Source: Halomonas salinarum
GTDB taxonomy: Bacteria; Pseudomonadota; Gammaproteobacteria; Pseudomonadales; Halomonadaceae
Length of the DNA: 64,000 bases
Reading direction: 5' to 3'
Assembly (NCBI RefSeq): GCF_012062845.1
Contig: NZ_WWNB01000002.1
Location: forward strand, 248,001 to 312,000
The position numbers were made by a program, and so were the translations under genes. Positions 47,879-58,342 of this stretch are shown here, in pieces. The stretch's first letter is position 1. Every line of letters starts with the position of its first letter. The notes beneath the pieces were generated by a model. The model was not told the origin of the DNA, ran no database searches, and saw nothing but the letters and a program-made list of their open reading frames with translations.

Positions 47879-48103
47879 TTATCCTGCGGGGCCTGCCAAC
47901 AAATCACCAGCACACACCCGCAGGCTCAGCAGCCAAGTTGGGGCGGCAAGCTCAAGCAGTGTCGACGCGTGCCAGTCATTGGCAGGCGAACCCGACACGT
48001 CCTTGAGATGGGTGGCGCCAAACTCATCTGGGCGCTTGATGTAGGCGGTAGCAAGCCCAAGGTTTCGCGCCAAGTCGAGGTCATACTGATGGACTGTCTC
48101 AAT
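47879..48103 (-). pseudogene. Remnant of a type II haloacid dehalogenase (HAD)
   Basis: About 75 codons resemble the C-terminal end of L-2-haloacid dehalogenases: ETVHQYDLDLARNLGLATAY, IKRPDEFGA and NDWHASTLLELA, corresponding to the conserved YDL..AR..G..TA..RP.E.G and the final D.. A..LL.LA. The N-terminal catalytic Asp region and most of the protein are absent, and the frame upstream gives unrelated residues. Flanking DNA (47670-47880 and 48100-48240) is AT-rich and gene-free. Confidence 0.55.
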
Positions 48104-48275
48104 CCCTCTATCGGCAGGTTGGAAAAATAATGTAAAACGGAAAGAGGTATTCTCAAGGGCTCGGTCAATCGGTACCTTCCAGGTATTGCATTAGGATTTA
48201 AGCACATGACTAAGAAGGTCTTTCGACGCAAAGCTGGCGTATGATGAGGGCAACCTTAGCCAACCGCGGATTTCC

Positions 48276-48569
48276 ATGACGCCCATCGAAGCCAAGAACC
48301 TGCCGGTCTCCGAAGTCGCCTGCTCGAACTGTCAGGCCTGCTGCTGTCGTCTGGAGGTCGTCATCTTGACCGACACGGGAGTGCCGGAACGCCATCTCTC
48401 AGTGGATGAGTGGGGCAGGGAAACGATGCGACGCCTGGACGATGGCTGGTGCTCTGCACTCGATCGCGACACGCTTATGTGCAGCATCTACGAAAATAGG
48501 CCGCTGATTTGCCGGGAATTCGAAGTGGCCTCGGATGAATGCCTCGCCGAACGCGCCGCCAGCATGTAG
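48276..48569 (+). CDS. YkgJ-family cysteine-cluster protein
   Basis: A 97-residue protein with the CxxCxxCC-type cluster CSNCQACCCRLEVV and later Cys residues (WCSALDRDTLMCSIYENRP and CREFE), matching the UPF0153/YkgJ family, which is thought to bind zinc or an iron-sulfur cluster. No good ribosome-binding site is seen. The stop codon forms the start of a 15-base tandem duplication. Confidence 0.85.
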   Translation: MTPIEAKNLPVSEVACSNCQACCCRLEVVILTDTGVPERHLSVDEWGRETMRRLDDGWCSALDRDTLMCSIYENRPLICREFEVASDECLAERAASM

Positions 48570-48596
48570 TAGCTAAATAGATAGTAGCTAAATAGA
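48567..48596. repeat. Perfect 15-base tandem duplication at a stop codon
   Basis: TAGTAGCTAAATAGA occurs twice head to tail, the first copy beginning with the TAG stop of the YkgJ-family gene. Confidence 0.9.
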
Positions 48597-48673
48597 AGCT
48601 GATTGAGCTTTTCTCTATTTCGCGGTAGCGCTTTGCTTGGTTGCCACCGCCCTGCCCTTTTCCTCTTCCAATA

Positions 48674-48705
48674 CGCATCGGCCCGGCTTGGGCCGGGCCG
48701 ATGCG
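48674..48705. terminator. Long hairpin between converging YkgJ-family gene and polA
   Basis: Perfect fourteen-base arms CGCATCGGCCCGGC and GCCGGGCCGATGCG with a TTGG loop. No T-run on either strand, so it may act as a transcript-end stabiliser or rely on stem strength. Confidence 0.55.
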
Positions 48706-48757
48706 TTACTGCGCTCGAGGCGCTCAAGCCTCGATCACCCTTGCTGGGCGCCTGTGC

Positions 48758-51589
48758 TCAGTGCGCTTCGTCCCAGTTGATGCCGCTCTCGGCCTCGACG
48801 ATCAGTGGCACCTTCAGATCAGCGGCGTCACGCATGCGGGCCTTCACGGCGTCGATGAAGTCGTCGAGCTGTTCTTCCTTCACCTCGAAGACCAGTTCGT
48901 CGTGCACCTGCATGACCATCCAGGCATCCATCTCGCCTTCCATTAGCCAGTTGTGCACGTCGATCATGGCGCGCTTGATGATGTCGGCGGCAGTGCCCTG
49001 CATGGGGGCGTTGATGGCGGTACGCTCGGCGGCCTGGCGACGGCCCTGGTTCTGCGCCTTGATCTCGGGCAGATAGAGGCGGCGGCCGGCGACGGTCTCG
49101 ACGAAGCCGTCTTCGGCGGCCTGGGCGCGGATGCCCTCCATGTAGCGGGCCACACCGGGGTAGCGGTCGAAGTAGCGATCGATATAGGTCTGGGCCTGAT
49201 TGCGCTCGATGTTGAGCTGCTTGCCGAGCCCCCAGGCGCTCATCCCATAGATCAGCCCGAAGTTGATGGCCTTGGCGCTACGGCGCTGCTCACTGGAGAC
49301 CTTATCGAGTTCGACACCGAAGACCTCGGCGGCGGTGGCGGCGTGGATGTCGCGGTTCTCGGCGAAGGCTTCCAGCAGGCCGGCATCCTCGGAGAGATGC
49401 GCCATGATGCGCAGCTCGATCTGGGAATAGTCGGCGGCGACGATCTTGTAGCCGGGCCGGGCAATGAAGGCCTGGCGAATCTTGCGGCCTTCCTCGGTGC
49501 GAATCGGGATGTTCTGCAGGTTGGGATCAGATGATGACAGCCGCCCGGTGGCGGTAACCGCCTGGTGATAGCTGGTGTGCACCCGGCCGGTGGCCTTGTT
49601 GACCAGCAGCGGCAGCTTGTCGGTGTAGGTCGACTTGAGCTTGGACAGACCACGGTGCTCGATGATCACCTTGGGCAGCGGGAAGTCCAGCGCCAGCTCC
49701 TCGAGGACTGCCTCGGCGGTGGAAGGCGCGCCCTTGGGCGTCTTCTTCTTGACCGGCAGCTTCTGCTCCTCGAAGAGGATCTCGGCAAGCTGCTTGGGCG
49801 AGCCCAGGTTGAACTCGCGACCCGCGAGCTCGTGGGCACGGGCTTCTAGCTCACGGATGCGCGTCTCGAGTTCCTTGCTCTGAGTGTGCAGGCGCTCGGC
49901 ATCCAGCGCCACGCCGGTACGTTCGATGTGCGAGAGCACCGGTATCAGCGGGCGCTCGAGAGCGTCCAGCACCTCGCTGACGCGGCCTTCCTGCTCGAGC
50001 TGCGGACGCAGCTTATGGTGCAGGCGCAGGGTGATGTCGACGTCCTCACAGGCGTAGGGCGCGGCCTGCTCGAGGGCGATCTGGTTGAAGGTCAGCTGCT
50101 TGGCGCCCTTGCCGGCGATCTCCTCGAAGCCCACCGTCTTCTCGCCCAGGTACTTGAGCGCCAGCGAATCCATGTCGTGACGGGTGGCGGTGGAGTTGAG
50201 CACGTAGGACTCGAGCATGGTGTCGTGAAGCGGCCCGGCCACCTTGATGTGGTAGTTGGCGAGCACCGAGATGTCGTACTTGAGATTCTGGCCGATCTTT
50301 GTCTTGCCGGCATCTTCAAGAAGCGGTGTCAGCGCCTCGAGTACCGCCTGGCGATCGAGCTGGGCGGGGGCGTCGAGATAGTCGTGTGCCAGCGGAATAT
50401 AGGCGGCTTCGCCGACTTCCAGCGCCAGCCCGACGCCAACGATTTCGGCCTCCATGTAGTTGAGGCTCGTCGTCTCGAGATCGAAGCAGAAGGCGTCACA
50501 GCCCTGAAGACGCTCGAGCCAGGCATCGAAATCGGCCTGTTCGAGAATCACCTGGTCGACGCGCTCGACCGAAGGGGTGTCCGTGGGAGAGTTGGAAGAA
50601 GAATCGCCGCCAGCGTCGGCGTCTTCTTGGCCTTCTGCCTGCTTGGCGCCAGATTTTGCTGATTCAGCCGACCCGCCATCGCTCGCTGGCTTGCCGTCGA
50701 CCGCCTCATCCTTGCCTTCGAGCAGGTCGGATAGCCAGGCCTTGAATTCAAGCTCGCGATACAGCTCGGCCAGCGCCTCGCGATCCGGGTGGGCGATATC
50801 GAGATCATCCAGTCCCGCCGGCAGCTCGCAGTCGGTCTTGATGGTGGCGAGCCTGTAGGAGAGGAAGGCCTCGTCGCGGTGGGCCTCGAGTTTCTTGTGA
50901 AGCGTCTTGGCACCGCGAAAGCTCAGCGTCTTGATACGATCCAGATCGTCGTAGATGGTATCGAGTCCGCCCTGCATGCCCTGCAAGAGACCCAGCGCGG
51001 TCTTCTCGCCAACACCCGGCACACCGGGGATGTTATCGACCTTGTCGCCCATCAGCGCCAGGAAGTCGATGATCAACTCCGGCGGCAGGCCGAACTTCTC
51101 GTTGACCCCGTCCACGTCGAGAGTCTCGCCCTTCATGGTGTTGACCAGGGTGATGTGATTATTCACCAGCTGGGCCATGTCCTTGTCGCCGGTCGAGATC
51201 ACCGCATCGCGCCCGGCCTCGGTGGCATGGCGTGCCAGAGTGCCGATGACGTCATCGGCCTCGACGCCTTCGATGCACAAGAGCGGCAGGCCAAGCGCCT
51301 TGACGCAGTCGTGCAGTGGCTGCACCTGACTGCGCAGGTCGTCCGGCATGGGTGGCCGCTGCGCCTTGTACTGCTCGAACATCTCATCGCGAAAGGTCTT
51401 GCCCTTGGCATCGAAGACCACCGCCATCGGACTGTCCGGGTATTGCTTGATCAGGCTCTTGAGCATGTTGAGTACGCCCTTTACGGCGCCGGTCGGCTGG
51501 CCCTTGGAGGTGGTCAGCGGCGGCAGGGCATGAAAGGCGCGGTACAGGTACGAGGAGCCGTCGACGAGGACGATGGGCGGGGTGGCCAT
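48758..51589 (-). CDS. polA: DNA polymerase I
   Basis: A 943-residue repair and replication polymerase that removes RNA primers and fills gaps. Three domains: 5' nuclease (about 1-290, IVLVDGSSYLYRAFHA and GVEADDVIGTLA), 3'-5' exonuclease (about 350-540, FDLETTSLNYMEAEIVG), and polymerase (about 560-943, DPNLQNIPIRTEEGRKIRQA, VAADYSQIELRIMAHLS, AINFGLIYG and MQVHDELVFEV with the catalytic Asp residues). An acidic, Ser-rich linker (about 310-345) separates nuclease and proofreading domains. Start at 51589 follows AAGGAATCGG. Confidence 0.97.
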   Translation of the reverse strand: MATPPIVLVDGSSYLYRAFHALPPLTTSKGQPTGAVKGVLNMLKSLIKQYPDSPMAVVFDAKGKTFRDEMFEQYKAQRPPMPDDLRSQVQPLHDCVKALGLPLLCIEGVEADDVIGTLARHATEAGRDAVISTGDKDMAQLVNNHITLVNTMKGETLDVDGVNEKFGLPPELIIDFLALMGDKVDNIPGVPGVGEKTALGLLQGMQGGLDTIYDDLDRIKTLSFRGAKTLHKKLEAHRDEAFLSYRLATIKTDCELPAGLDDLDIAHPDREALAELYRELEFKAWLSDLLEGKDEAVDGKPASDGGSAESAKSGAKQAEGQEDADAGGDSSSNSPTDTPSVERVDQVILEQADFDAWLERLQGCDAFCFDLETTSLNYMEAEIVGVGLALEVGEAAYIPLAHDYLDAPAQLDRQAVLEALTPLLEDAGKTKIGQNLKYDISVLANYHIKVAGPLHDTMLESYVLNSTATRHDMDSLALKYLGEKTVGFEEIAGKGAKQLTFNQIALEQAAPYACEDVDITLRLHHKLRPQLEQEGRVSEVLDALERPLIPVLSHIERTGVALDAERLHTQSKELETRIRELEARAHELAGREFNLGSPKQLAEILFEEQKLPVKKKTPKGAPSTAEAVLEELALDFPLPKVIIEHRGLSKLKSTYTDKLPLLVNKATGRVHTSYHQAVTATGRLSSSDPNLQNIPIRTEEGRKIRQAFIARPGYKIVAADYSQIELRIMAHLSEDAGLLEAFAENRDIHAATAAEVFGVELDKVSSEQRRSAKAINFGLIYGMSAWGLGKQLNIERNQAQTYIDRYFDRYPGVARYMEGIRAQAAEDGFVETVAGRRLYLPEIKAQNQGRRQAAERTAINAPMQGTAADIIKRAMIDVHNWLMEGEMDAWMVMQVHDELVFEVKEEQLDDFIDAVKARMRDAADLKVPLIVEAESGINWDEAH

Positions 51590-51733
51590 AAAAACCGATT
51601 CCTTGAGCAAGATCACTATCACCCATGATACGCAGCTACCCGCATCACGTCAGGCTCGCTTGGCACGGGCGAGCTGACCTACACTGGCCACATCAAGCAT
51701 GAACACCATGTTGCTGATATTCAGGAGCCCACC

Positions 51734-52042
51734 ATGTTCGCCATTCCGCGTCGCCTTTCGTTCAAGACAGGCCTTGGCCTTTTCGTCATCGTGAGCCTTT
51801 GCCTGAGCGCCGCCGCCCCTTCCTGGGCGCAATCCACCGATGTCGAGCCCGATGTCACCATCCGCCAACAGGAAGAACGCACCATCGAGGAGTATCGCGT
51901 CAACGGCCAGCTCTATGCCATCAAGATCAATCCTGATGCGGGGCCGTCCTACTACCTGGTCGACGAAGATGGTGATGGCAACTTCGCCCGCCAGTCAGGT
52001 GATGAGATCGCGATTCCCAGTTGGGTGCTGGTCGAATGGTAA
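51734..52042 (+). CDS. DUF2782 small secreted protein
   Basis: A 102-residue protein with a signal peptide (GLGLFVIVSLCLSAAAPSWA-Q) and a short mature domain: VTIRQQEERTIEEYRVNGQL, YAIKINPDAGPSYYLVD and IPSWVLVEW. This is the DUF2782 pattern; family members are found next to polA and thrB in pseudomonads and Halomonas, as here. Function unknown, presumably periplasmic. CAGGAGCCCACC precedes the ATG. Confidence 0.9.
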   Translation: MFAIPRRLSFKTGLGLFVIVSLCLSAAAPSWAQSTDVEPDVTIRQQEERTIEEYRVNGQLYAIKINPDAGPSYYLVDEDGDGNFARQSGDEIAIPSWVLVEW

Positions 52043-52151
52043 TCCTTGTATTGCAAAGAACATGACACAGCTTAAGGACTGATGACATCGGCCGTGCATC
52101 GTGCTGGCAAGCCGGTACAATATGCAGCTTGGCATTCCGGGCGAGAGAGAC

Positions 52152-53099
52152 ATGGCCGTATTCACCCCGCTTGACGACGCGCAGGTCGCGGACTTCCTGA
52201 CACGCTTCGAAGCAGGCTCCCTGACGGGACTCAAAGGCGTGGCCAGCGGTACAGAGAACACCACCTATTTCGTGTCCACCGACTCCCGCGAGCTGGTGCT
52301 GACGCTATTCGAGCAGGGCGAGCACGATGAACTGCCGTTCTTCGTCGACCTGCTCGATTACCTGGATGAGCACCGCTTGCCCGTGCCGGGTCCGTTGCAC
52401 GACCGCGATGGTGTCGCCCTGCAGAGCCTGGCCGACAAGCCCGCGCTGCTGTTCCCGCGCCTGCCCGGCAAACACCCCAGCGACCCCAGCATCGAGCAGT
52501 GCCGCGTTCTCGGCGACACACTGGGCCGCATGCATGGCGTATCGAGCCACTTCGAGGGCCAGCGACCCAACCCCCGCGACCTCCACTGGCTAGCGCCCAT
52601 GCACCACCGGGTGCTTGCGTATATTTCGCCCGAAGATCAAGCGCTGATGAGCGACGAAATCGACGCCTATCAGGCCTTCTTCGGTGACGCGCCCGACCTG
52701 CCCCAGGGGGCCCTTCACGGCGATCTGTTCCGCGACAACACCCTGTTCGACGGCGAACGACTGGGCGGCATCATCGACTTCTACAACGGCTGCACCGGCG
52801 ACCTGCTCTTTGACCTGGCGATCGTCATCAACGACTGGGCCTCCGAAGACGATGGCCACCTGAACCAGGAGCGCCACGACGCCATCCTGTCGGCCTATCA
52901 GACTCGCCGCCCCCTGACCAGCAACGAGCGCGACGCCTGGCCGATGATGCTGCGCATGACGGCACTGCGCTACTGGCTCTCGCGGCTGCTGGTGGTCTAT
53001 GTGGACCCGCCGGCTCACGACCTCACGCCCCACGACCCGGAGCGCTTCCGCACCATCCTCGGCCAGCGCCTCAAGGGTGTGCTGCCCCTGCCGGCCTGA
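52152..53099 (+). CDS. thrB: Homoserine kinase, APH-like type
   Basis: Phosphorylates homoserine for threonine synthesis. The 315 residues belong to the aminoglycoside-phosphotransferase-like ThrB class, not the GHMP class. Marks: KGVASGTENTTYFVST, GALHGDLFRDNTLFDGERLG with the catalytic Asp, and IDFYNGCTGDLLFDLAIVIN. Start at 52152 is preceded by GCGAGAGAGAC. It sits downstream of the DUF2782 gene, about 110 bases away, and ends before a terminator. Confidence 0.95.
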   Translation: MAVFTPLDDAQVADFLTRFEAGSLTGLKGVASGTENTTYFVSTDSRELVLTLFEQGEHDELPFFVDLLDYLDEHRLPVPGPLHDRDGVALQSLADKPALLFPRLPGKHPSDPSIEQCRVLGDTLGRMHGVSSHFEGQRPNPRDLHWLAPMHHRVLAYISPEDQALMSDEIDAYQAFFGDAPDLPQGALHGDLFRDNTLFDGERLGGIIDFYNGCTGDLLFDLAIVINDWASEDDGHLNQERHDAILSAYQTRRPLTSNERDAWPMMLRMTALRYWLSRLLVVYVDPPAHDLTPHDPERFRTILGQRLKGVLPLPA

Positions 53100-53135
53100 T
53101 CGTTCCACGAGAGCACGATCGGCGTTCGGTCCATG

Positions 53136-53163
53136 CGCCCGCCACCACGGCGGGCGTTATTAT
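53136..53163 (+). terminator. Terminator after thrB
   Basis: Arms CGCCCGCC and GGCGGGCG around ACCAC, followed by TTATTATG. Confidence 0.78.
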
Positions 53164-53290
53164 GTGTGCTTACCTCGTGCCGGCCCGTTGCTCGCAGATG
53201 CCGCAGGCCACTGACAGTCGCACTGCCCCGCGGCATAATGCGGCTCCGTTTCCGTCATCGCGCCGGCTCAGGCCAGCTCAGGAGAGCGAC

Positions 53291-55192
53291 ATGACCTCAC
53301 CCGCCGCCAAGGCACGCCGCACCTACAACATCGATCAGTGGGGCAGCGGCTACTTCGACGTCGATGATCAGGGCCACGCCCTGGTGCGCCCGCTGGGAAG
53401 CGAAGTGGATGGCCCCAGCCTGCCGCTGGACGGCCTGACCGACCAACTGCGCAAGGCGGGCCTACGCCTGCCGGTGCTGGTCCGCTTCACCGACATCCTC
53501 CATGACCGGGTCGAGCAGCTGTGCGCGGCCTTCGATCACGTGATGCAGGATGAGGATTTCAGCGGCGGCTACACCGCGGTCTATCCGATCAAGGTCAACC
53601 AGCAGCGCCGCGTGGTCGAGGAGATCCTCGCCACCCAGGAGCGCGGTCGCGGCCGGGTCGGGCTTGAGGCCGGCAGCAAGCCGGAACTGCTTGCAGTGCT
53701 CGCCCTTTCCGGCGACGGCCCCTCGCTGATCGTCTGCAACGGCTACAAGGACCGCGAGTACGTGCGCCTGGCACTGATGGGTGAAAAGCTTGGCCACAAG
53801 GTCTATCTGGTGGTCGAGAAGTTCTCCGAGCTGGAGATGATCCTCGAGGAGGCCAAGCGACTCGAGGTGACGCCGCGCATCGGCCTGCGCGCCCGTCTAG
53901 CCTCGGTGGGCAAGGGCAAGTGGCAGAACACCGGCGGTGAGAAATCCAAGTTCGGCCTCACCGCCAGCCAGATCCTCGGCGTGGTCGAGCGGCTGCGCGA
54001 GGCCGATTTCCTGGAAAGCCTACAACTGGTGCACTTCCATCTGGGCTCGCAGATCGCCAACATTCGTGACATCCAACGCGGCCTGCGCGAATGCGCCCGC
54101 TTCTACCAGAGCCTGCGCGAACTCGGCGCGCCGGTCGATACCGTCGATGTCGGCGGCGGTCTCGGCATCGACTACGAAGGTACCCGTTCCAGAAGCGAGT
54201 GCTCGATCAACTATTCAATGCGCGAGTACGCCGGCAACGTGGTGGCCGCCTTTCGCCAGGCCTGCGACGCCGAGGGCCTGCCCCACCCGCATCTGATCTC
54301 CGAGTCCGGCCGCGCCCTGACCGCCCATCACGCGGTACTGATCACCAACGTGATCGGCGAAGAGCGCATCGGTGACGCGCCGCCTTCGGCGCGCGCCTCG
54401 CAGGACGGTGAAGTCAAGGAACTGTGGCGAGTGCATGACCAGCTCTCAGCGAGCCAGGAGCCCCGCGGGCTGGTCGAGGCCTACCATGACCTGGCCCAGG
54501 CGATGGCCGAGCTGCATGACCGCTTCGTGCTGGGCCTTGCCGACATCTCCGCTCGTGCCGAAGGCGAAGCCGTCTACTTCGCCGCCTGTGGCCGGCTGCG
54601 CGGCCAGCTCGATGCCCGCAACCGCGCCCACCGAGAGATCCTCGATGAGCTGGCCGAGAAGCTCGCCGACAAGCTGTTCGTCAACTTCTCACTGTTCCAA
54701 TCGGTGCCCGATGTGTGGGGCATTCAGCAGATATTCCCGGTGCTGCCACTTTCGGGGCTCGACCGGCAGCCGACCCGCCGCGCCGTGGTGCAGGACATCA
54801 CCTGCGACAGCGACGGCCGCATCGACAGCTACGTCGACGGCCAGGGCGTCGAGGCCACCCTGCCACTACCGGACTGGCAGCACGACGAAGAAAAGCTCTT
54901 GGGCTTCTTCCTGGTCGGCGCCTATCAGGAGATCCTCGGCGACCTGCACAACCTGTTTGGCGATACCGACTCGGTGGACGCCGCACTGGATGAAAACGGC
55001 AACTGGATACTCTCCGAACCGATCCTTGGTGATGACGTGGCCAAGGTACTCGGCTACGTCAACTTCGATGCTGAGGTGCTGCGCCGCAAGCTAAGCCGCC
55101 AGCTCGAGGCCAGTGGCCTGCCAGAGGCTCAGCGTCGGGCCTTCCTCGATGACCTGCATGCAGGACTCGAGAGCTATACCTACCTGGGGTGA
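53291..55192 (+). CDS. speA: Biosynthetic arginine decarboxylase
   Basis: A 633-residue PLP enzyme that converts arginine to agmatine for putrescine synthesis. Begins with the family motif TYNIDQWGSGYFDVDDQGH; the PLP lysine is in YPIKVNQQRRVVEEIL, followed by GLEAGSKPELLAVLAL, HFHLGSQIANIRDIQ and VGGGLGIDYEGTRS. The C-terminal barrel has the YVDGQGVEATLPLP segment. CAGGAGAGCGAC is upstream. Decarboxylation-based polyamine synthesis is the inferred role; no agmatinase gene is nearby. Confidence 0.96.
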   Translation: MTSPAAKARRTYNIDQWGSGYFDVDDQGHALVRPLGSEVDGPSLPLDGLTDQLRKAGLRLPVLVRFTDILHDRVEQLCAAFDHVMQDEDFSGGYTAVYPIKVNQQRRVVEEILATQERGRGRVGLEAGSKPELLAVLALSGDGPSLIVCNGYKDREYVRLALMGEKLGHKVYLVVEKFSELEMILEEAKRLEVTPRIGLRARLASVGKGKWQNTGGEKSKFGLTASQILGVVERLREADFLESLQLVHFHLGSQIANIRDIQRGLRECARFYQSLRELGAPVDTVDVGGGLGIDYEGTRSRSECSINYSMREYAGNVVAAFRQACDAEGLPHPHLISESGRALTAHHAVLITNVIGEERIGDAPPSARASQDGEVKELWRVHDQLSASQEPRGLVEAYHDLAQAMAELHDRFVLGLADISARAEGEAVYFAACGRLRGQLDARNRAHREILDELAEKLADKLFVNFSLFQSVPDVWGIQQIFPVLPLSGLDRQPTRRAVVQDITCDSDGRIDSYVDGQGVEATLPLPDWQHDEEKLLGFFLVGAYQEILGDLHNLFGDTDSVDAALDENGNWILSEPILGDDVAKVLGYVNFDAEVLRRKLSRQLEASGLPEAQRRAFLDDLHAGLESYTYLG

Positions 55193-55240
55193 TCACGTCG
55201 GCGCGCCTTGGCATCACACCGACACACAGGGCTACAAACC

Positions 55241-55274
55241 ACACCGCCCCACCAGCTACCTGGCGGGGCGGTGT
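55241..55274. terminator. Hairpin between converging speA and FAH-family genes
   Basis: Arms ACACCGCCCC and GGGGCGGTGT with an inner CCAG/CTGG pair; no strong T-run. Confidence 0.55.
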
Positions 55275-55321
55275 CGTATCTCTTACAGGCTTGCCTTCAG
55301 CGCAAAGGCAGCGCCATCGAT

Positions 55322-55987
55322 TCAGGGCGCGACGCGGGTATCGAGTTCGAGCCAGTCGTTGAGCTCGAAGTGCAGGCTGGCATCTCGTGGCAGTGGCCCT
55401 ACCCCGGCCGGCGTGCCGGTGATCACCACATCGCCAGGCGCGAGCGTGAAGTGACGGCTCATCTCGGCCAGCAGTTCAGGAATCGGGAACAACATATCCT
55501 TGGCGTGGCCAGTCTGGCGGCGCTCCTCGTCGATATCCAGCGAGAAGGTCAGGTTCGACCAATCCAGCGGGCCGCTCAGGCGAAGAAACTGCGACAGCGG
55601 GCAGGCGCCATCGAAGGCCTTGGCGACTTCCCAGGGATGGCCCTTTTCCTTGAGTTCGGTCTGCACCTGGCGCAGCGTCAGATCAAGCGCCAGCCCTATG
55701 CCGGCAACTGCCTGCTCGGCCTCCTCCGGGCTCGCATCGGTCAGTGTCTGGCTGATCAACAATGCCAGTTCGGTCTCGAAGTGGACCTCGCCGCGAGAGG
55801 GCTCGATTGAAATCGGGTTCTTCAGCGGCACTGCTGCGGTAGCCGGCTTGATGAAAAATAGCGGCGAATCGGGCACCGGGCTGTCCATCTCCTTGGCATG
55901 CTCGGCATAGTTGCGGCCCACGCACACGATCTTTCCGAGTGCATAGGGAAAATCCTGACCGTCGGTGAAACGAGGCACAAAATGCAT
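55322..55987 (-). CDS. Fumarylacetoacetate hydrolase-family protein
   Basis: A 221-residue enzyme of the FAH family (YcgM-like size). Motifs: GKIVCVGRNYAEHAKEMDSP, LFFIKPATA, the metal-binding pair in GEVHFETELALLI and the Asp in LALDLTLRQVQ, and DVVITGTPAGVGPL at the end. Members act as acylpyruvate hydrolases or oxaloacetate tautomerases; which applies is not clear. AAGGAGAATCGCTCT precedes the start. It converges with speA. Confidence 0.93.
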   Translation of the reverse strand: MHFVPRFTDGQDFPYALGKIVCVGRNYAEHAKEMDSPVPDSPLFFIKPATAAVPLKNPISIEPSRGEVHFETELALLISQTLTDASPEEAEQAVAGIGLALDLTLRQVQTELKEKGHPWEVAKAFDGACPLSQFLRLSGPLDWSNLTFSLDIDEERRQTGHAKDMLFPIPELLAEMSRHFTLAPGDVVITGTPAGVGPLPRDASLHFELNDWLELDTRVAP

Positions 55988-56374
55988 AGAGCGATTCTCC
56001 TTAACAATGACAGTGAGCGGTGCCGCGGGCGCGCATCTCACGGTGAAGGGCCTGATGCCAGTTTACTGCACACTTTCCTCATTGAGACGCCCCACCACCA
56101 AAGAACTATGCACAATAGAGCCATGAGATACGCCCTATGCTCAAGAGCGGGCGCTCAACGCTCAAGCCTCCCGGAGCGATACGCTAGGCTTACAGCGGTG
56201 CTGATAGAAAGAACGGGCTGTGTTCGTTTTGAGGGCAGGCAGGACACACGCTAGGCCATTCATCGCACCAGATAGGGGGACAATATGGAGGAAACGTCCT
56301 CCACAAGGGGAATTGAGACAAGGCAGGTGTGGATAGTGGGCGCTTGTGGAGGGATGGTTTTATTGCGCGCACAC
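55988..56374. other. Gene-free stretch before the tRNA cluster
   Basis: About 390 bases with no convincing gene. The promoter of the FAH-family gene should be at its left end. A small hairpin GGAGGA-AACG-TCCTCC is at 56287-56302. Confidence 0.6.
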
Positions 56375-56398
56375 AAAAAAGCCGCCTCGATGGGCGAC
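56375..56398 (-). terminator. Terminator of the tRNA cluster
   Basis: On the minus strand, GTCGCC-CATCGA-GGCGGC followed by TTTTTTGTG, about 40 bases after tRNA-Thr. Confidence 0.85.
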
Positions 56399-56437
56399 CT
56401 CTTCATATCTAACGTCTTGAGCTTGCTGCAACTTTAA

Positions 56438-56513
<76 letters not shown>

Positions 56514-56565
56514 AGGTGCAACTCGCCACAAGTGCCAGATGATGCTACTGAATCTGGGTTGGCAA

Positions 56566-56640
56566 TGGCTGGGGTAGCAGGACTCGAACCTGCGAATGCC
56601 GCTACCAAAAAGCGGTGCCTTACCACTTGGCTATACCCCA
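56566..56640 (-). tRNA. tRNA-Gln (anticodon TTG)
   Basis: 75 bases including encoded CCA, starting TGGGGTATAGCC. Anticodon arm CCGCT-TTTTGGT-AGCGG gives anticodon TTG; T-arm contains GGTTCGAGTCC. Confidence 0.96.
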
Positions 56641-56645
56641 GCAGA

Positions 56646-56721
56646 TGGTGGCCAGAGAGGGAATCGAACCCCCGACACGGGGATTTTCAATCCCCTGCTC
56701 TACCGACTGAGCTATCTGGCC
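56646..56721 (-). tRNA. tRNA-Phe (anticodon GAA)
   Basis: 76 bases including encoded CCA. Acceptor GGCCAGA/TCTGGCC, anticodon arm GGGGA-TTGAAAA-TCCCC with anticodon GAA, T-loop GGTTCGATTCC. First of the three co-transcribed tRNAs. Confidence 0.97.
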
Positions 56722-56738
56722 CGTGCCAACGAGGACGT

Positions 56739-56767
56739 ATTTAACTAGAAAGCTTTCCGCCCGTCAA
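56739..56767 (-). promoter_or_regulatory. Sigma-70 promoter of the tRNA cluster
   Basis: On the minus strand, TTGACG, a 17-base spacer, and TTAAAT, then a GC-rich discriminator before tRNA-Phe. Spacing and position are ideal for a strong stable-RNA promoter. Confidence 0.75.
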
Positions 56768-56802
56768 CCCTTTTTCTTTCAAAGAGATGGAATCCCCAAA
56801 AT

Positions 56803-57075
56803 TCACTGGCTGGGCGGCACGTAGCCTTCGGCCTGATCGGTATCGCGGTTGTCCAGGAAAAGCTCCATCTGCTCCATCAGGTACTCGCGGGTCTTGGGAT
56901 CAAGCATGCTCAGATGCTTCTCGTTGATCAGGCGAGTCTGCAACGCCTGCCACTCTTCCCAGGCCTGCTTGGACACGTTGGCCTGGATCTCCTGACCCTT
57001 CTGGCCGGGTAGCGGCGGAAACGGCAGGGCTTCGAGCTCCTGCTGATACTTGCGGCAGAACACGGTCTGGCTCAT
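56803..57075 (-). CDS. yggX: Probable Fe(2+)-trafficking protein YggX
   Basis: A 90-residue cytosolic protein linked to protection of iron-sulfur clusters from oxidation. The family start SQTVFCRKYQQELEALPFPP, including the redox-active Cys7, is intact, as are GQEIQANVSKQAWEEWQALQ and the LDPKTREYLMEQMELF stretch. It begins four bases after mutY, the same gene pair as in E. coli, where MutY is an iron-sulfur enzyme. Confidence 0.97.
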   Translation of the reverse strand: MSQTVFCRKYQQELEALPFPPLPGQKGQEIQANVSKQAWEEWQALQTRLINEKHLSMLDPKTREYLMEQMELFLDNRDTDQAEGYVPPSQ

Positions 57076-57079
57076 GGGA

Positions 57080-58189
<1,110 letters not shown>

Positions 58190-58342
58190 GGTCGGCACTG
58201 CTTGCAGGAGTGGACGAGGTGGCCAGTTGGCACGCATGTTAAAACGTCAACGGTAATGGACGAACCCGGCAGGAGCGACATGGTAGCGAGTGGCCGGGGC
58301 CACGCACAAAAAACCGCCCGGATGGCCATCAAACAGGCGGCC

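Noticed and set aside
47926-48231. 101-codon frame overlapping the haloacid dehalogenase remnant
   Set aside because: Different frame from the homologous segment and without any similarity of its own.
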